The translations under genes and the position numbers were made by a program. From assembly GCA_948567375.1 (NCBI GenBank), contig OX419757.1, forward strand, positions 53,134,001 through 53,198,000: DNA of 64,000 bases. Direction: 5' to 3'. Origin of the DNA: Lunularia cruciata (Eukaryota; Streptophyta; Marchantiopsida; Lunulariales; Lunulariaceae). Under the pieces are notes generated by a model that did not search any database, had not been told where the DNA came from, and saw only the letters and a list, made by a program, of their open reading frames with translations. Shown here in pieces: positions 62,989-64,000 of the stretch (its first letter is position 1; every line of letters begins with the position of its first letter).

Positions 62989-63529
62989 ACAGCGTTTGTA
63001 TGGAATGGAACATTGCAATGTGGACAGTTGGATACTTCAACGCAAACTCGTAGGATATCCTCGATGATCCCTCCCCGTTCATTTCGGGAGAGTGTGGAGA
63101 AGGGAGAGGAGAGGGAGAGTTCATGAGAGGAAACTCAATATATTTTCCAGAGAGCTCTCTAGCATATAGCATGAGTGAATAATAAATTCCGTTGGTTTTT
63201 CAATTTAGGTTCCATTGGTATCTAAATTGAAGACGGTGGAGAATGAGTAGAAAATTATGAGGATTTTTTTAGGGTTGAGAATGATCATTACACATGGAGA
63301 GTTTATAGGCTTGAGAATTTTCATTTCTAATTTTTATGTTTTCATTATTATGTTTCATGGAAATTTAGTTTTAAAATTTTGGAAATGAAAATTGAAAATT
63401 ATGAGAGTTTAGAGAGATGGTATTTTTTATGTGAAATTGAGATGGGAGACTTTGTGGTTTTGGAGATATGGGGAGACATTGAATGAATCATCATATGTTA
63501 CTATTATTATTTTTGTGCTAACCATGGCT

Positions 63530-64000
63530 ACACCTCTCCATGTGGAGTTGTTTAGAGCGACTCGAGCGACATCATGCCTGGTGTGTCCTTGACATTTTAT
63601 CTCGCAAGGAGTAAAGCCATGTGGAAAAGATGCACAAGGATTATAATTGGACCACTTGGAATATCCATGTAAAGCGAGAGACCGAATCGATAGCAATGAC
63701 ACTCGAGATTACGCACACTTCTTCTATCCTTTCGTTGATTGTTCCAAGGATACCCATTGAGTTGTTAGAGTGGTTAGCTTCTCACAAGGGTTGCATTTTG
63801 GAGTTATTTGAGACCAATTTTCCATATCCACATCTATTCCATAGGCTACCGTGCACATTCCATGATGAGGCTAGACATGCTTTTTGCCTACCACTTGATC
63901 TTTTGGCATGTGATTCTTTGGACAAGTTAGTATGGTTCTTATTTCTCTTACTCCCTTGATGGTGTATTTGTTATGCTAGAAGGGGATGTGCGGGACATAG
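63530..64000 (+). mobile_element. Non-LTR-type RT element, 5' part (right unit, cut by window end)
   Basis: Counterpart of about 10,500-10,950. The open stretch 63,621-63,959 (plus) reads KDYNWTTWNIHVKRETES, IPIELLEWLASHKGCILELF, FHDEARHAFCLPLDLLACD and SLDKLVWFLFLLLP. It is more open than the left copy over this part. The RT palm would lie beyond the window. Confidence 0.65.

Overview
This window looks like nuclear DNA of a seed plant. It has two copies of a four-exon class III (secretory) peroxidase gene with the standard plant intron phases, a plant metallothionein gene, AT-rich intergenic DNA, and stacked, decayed LTR retrotransposons. The long history of nested, slowly eroding Ty3/gypsy elements and the short-linker metallothionein would suit a gymnosperm, but that is inference; no species can be fixed from the sequence alone.

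Layout. (1) About 255-10,950 and 53,008-64,000 are direct copies of one segment of at least 10.7 kb, offset by about 53 kb. Each unit holds, left to right, a decayed gypsy element (LTR, primer-binding site in the left copy, protease and RT scraps), a relic peroxidase pseudogene fragment, a class III peroxidase gene on the minus strand, about 2.6 kb of gene-free DNA ending in a short hairpin, and a non-LTR-type reverse transcriptase element. The left peroxidase has a nonsense codon at a conserved cysteine; the right one is intact. The central ~4.5 kb of the units is far more alike than their flanks. (2) 13,750-34,294 is a nest. An old gypsy element with an extra zinc-finger ORF ahead of gag (element A) was hit by a chromodomain gypsy element (C, 17,340-22,982, target duplication CCTAC) and by a younger copy of its own family (B, 23,177-30,990, target duplication GATC). 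Its 3' part is lost at a junction with a truncated chromovirus (C', to 34,294), whose LTR holds a solo LTR of a third family (33,183-33,890, target duplication GAGAA). (3) 34,295-39,702 holds a decayed coiled-coil gag-like repeat, a ~245 bp hairpin element and a ~169 bp tandem repeat. (4) 39,703-45,359 is chromovirus D (target duplication TAACC), inserted in a minus-strand copy of the coiled-coil repeat (39,471-47,965), which also carries a lone LTR. (5) 48-52.9 kb is low-repeat DNA with one real gene, a type-1-like metallothionein (50,571-51,422).

The probable working host genes are the right peroxidase (58,528-60,287, minus) and the metallothionein (plus). Both are commonly linked to redox, metal or stress physiology, but nothing here shows that they are co-regulated. 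The most interesting signal is in the chromovirus LTRs (C, C', D). Each has dense arrays of alternating GAA and TTC blocks, including perfect four-unit heat-shock-element matches such as AGAAGCTTCTAGAAGCTTCC, just upstream of a TATAAAT box. This is the layout of a heat-inducible retrotransposon promoter.
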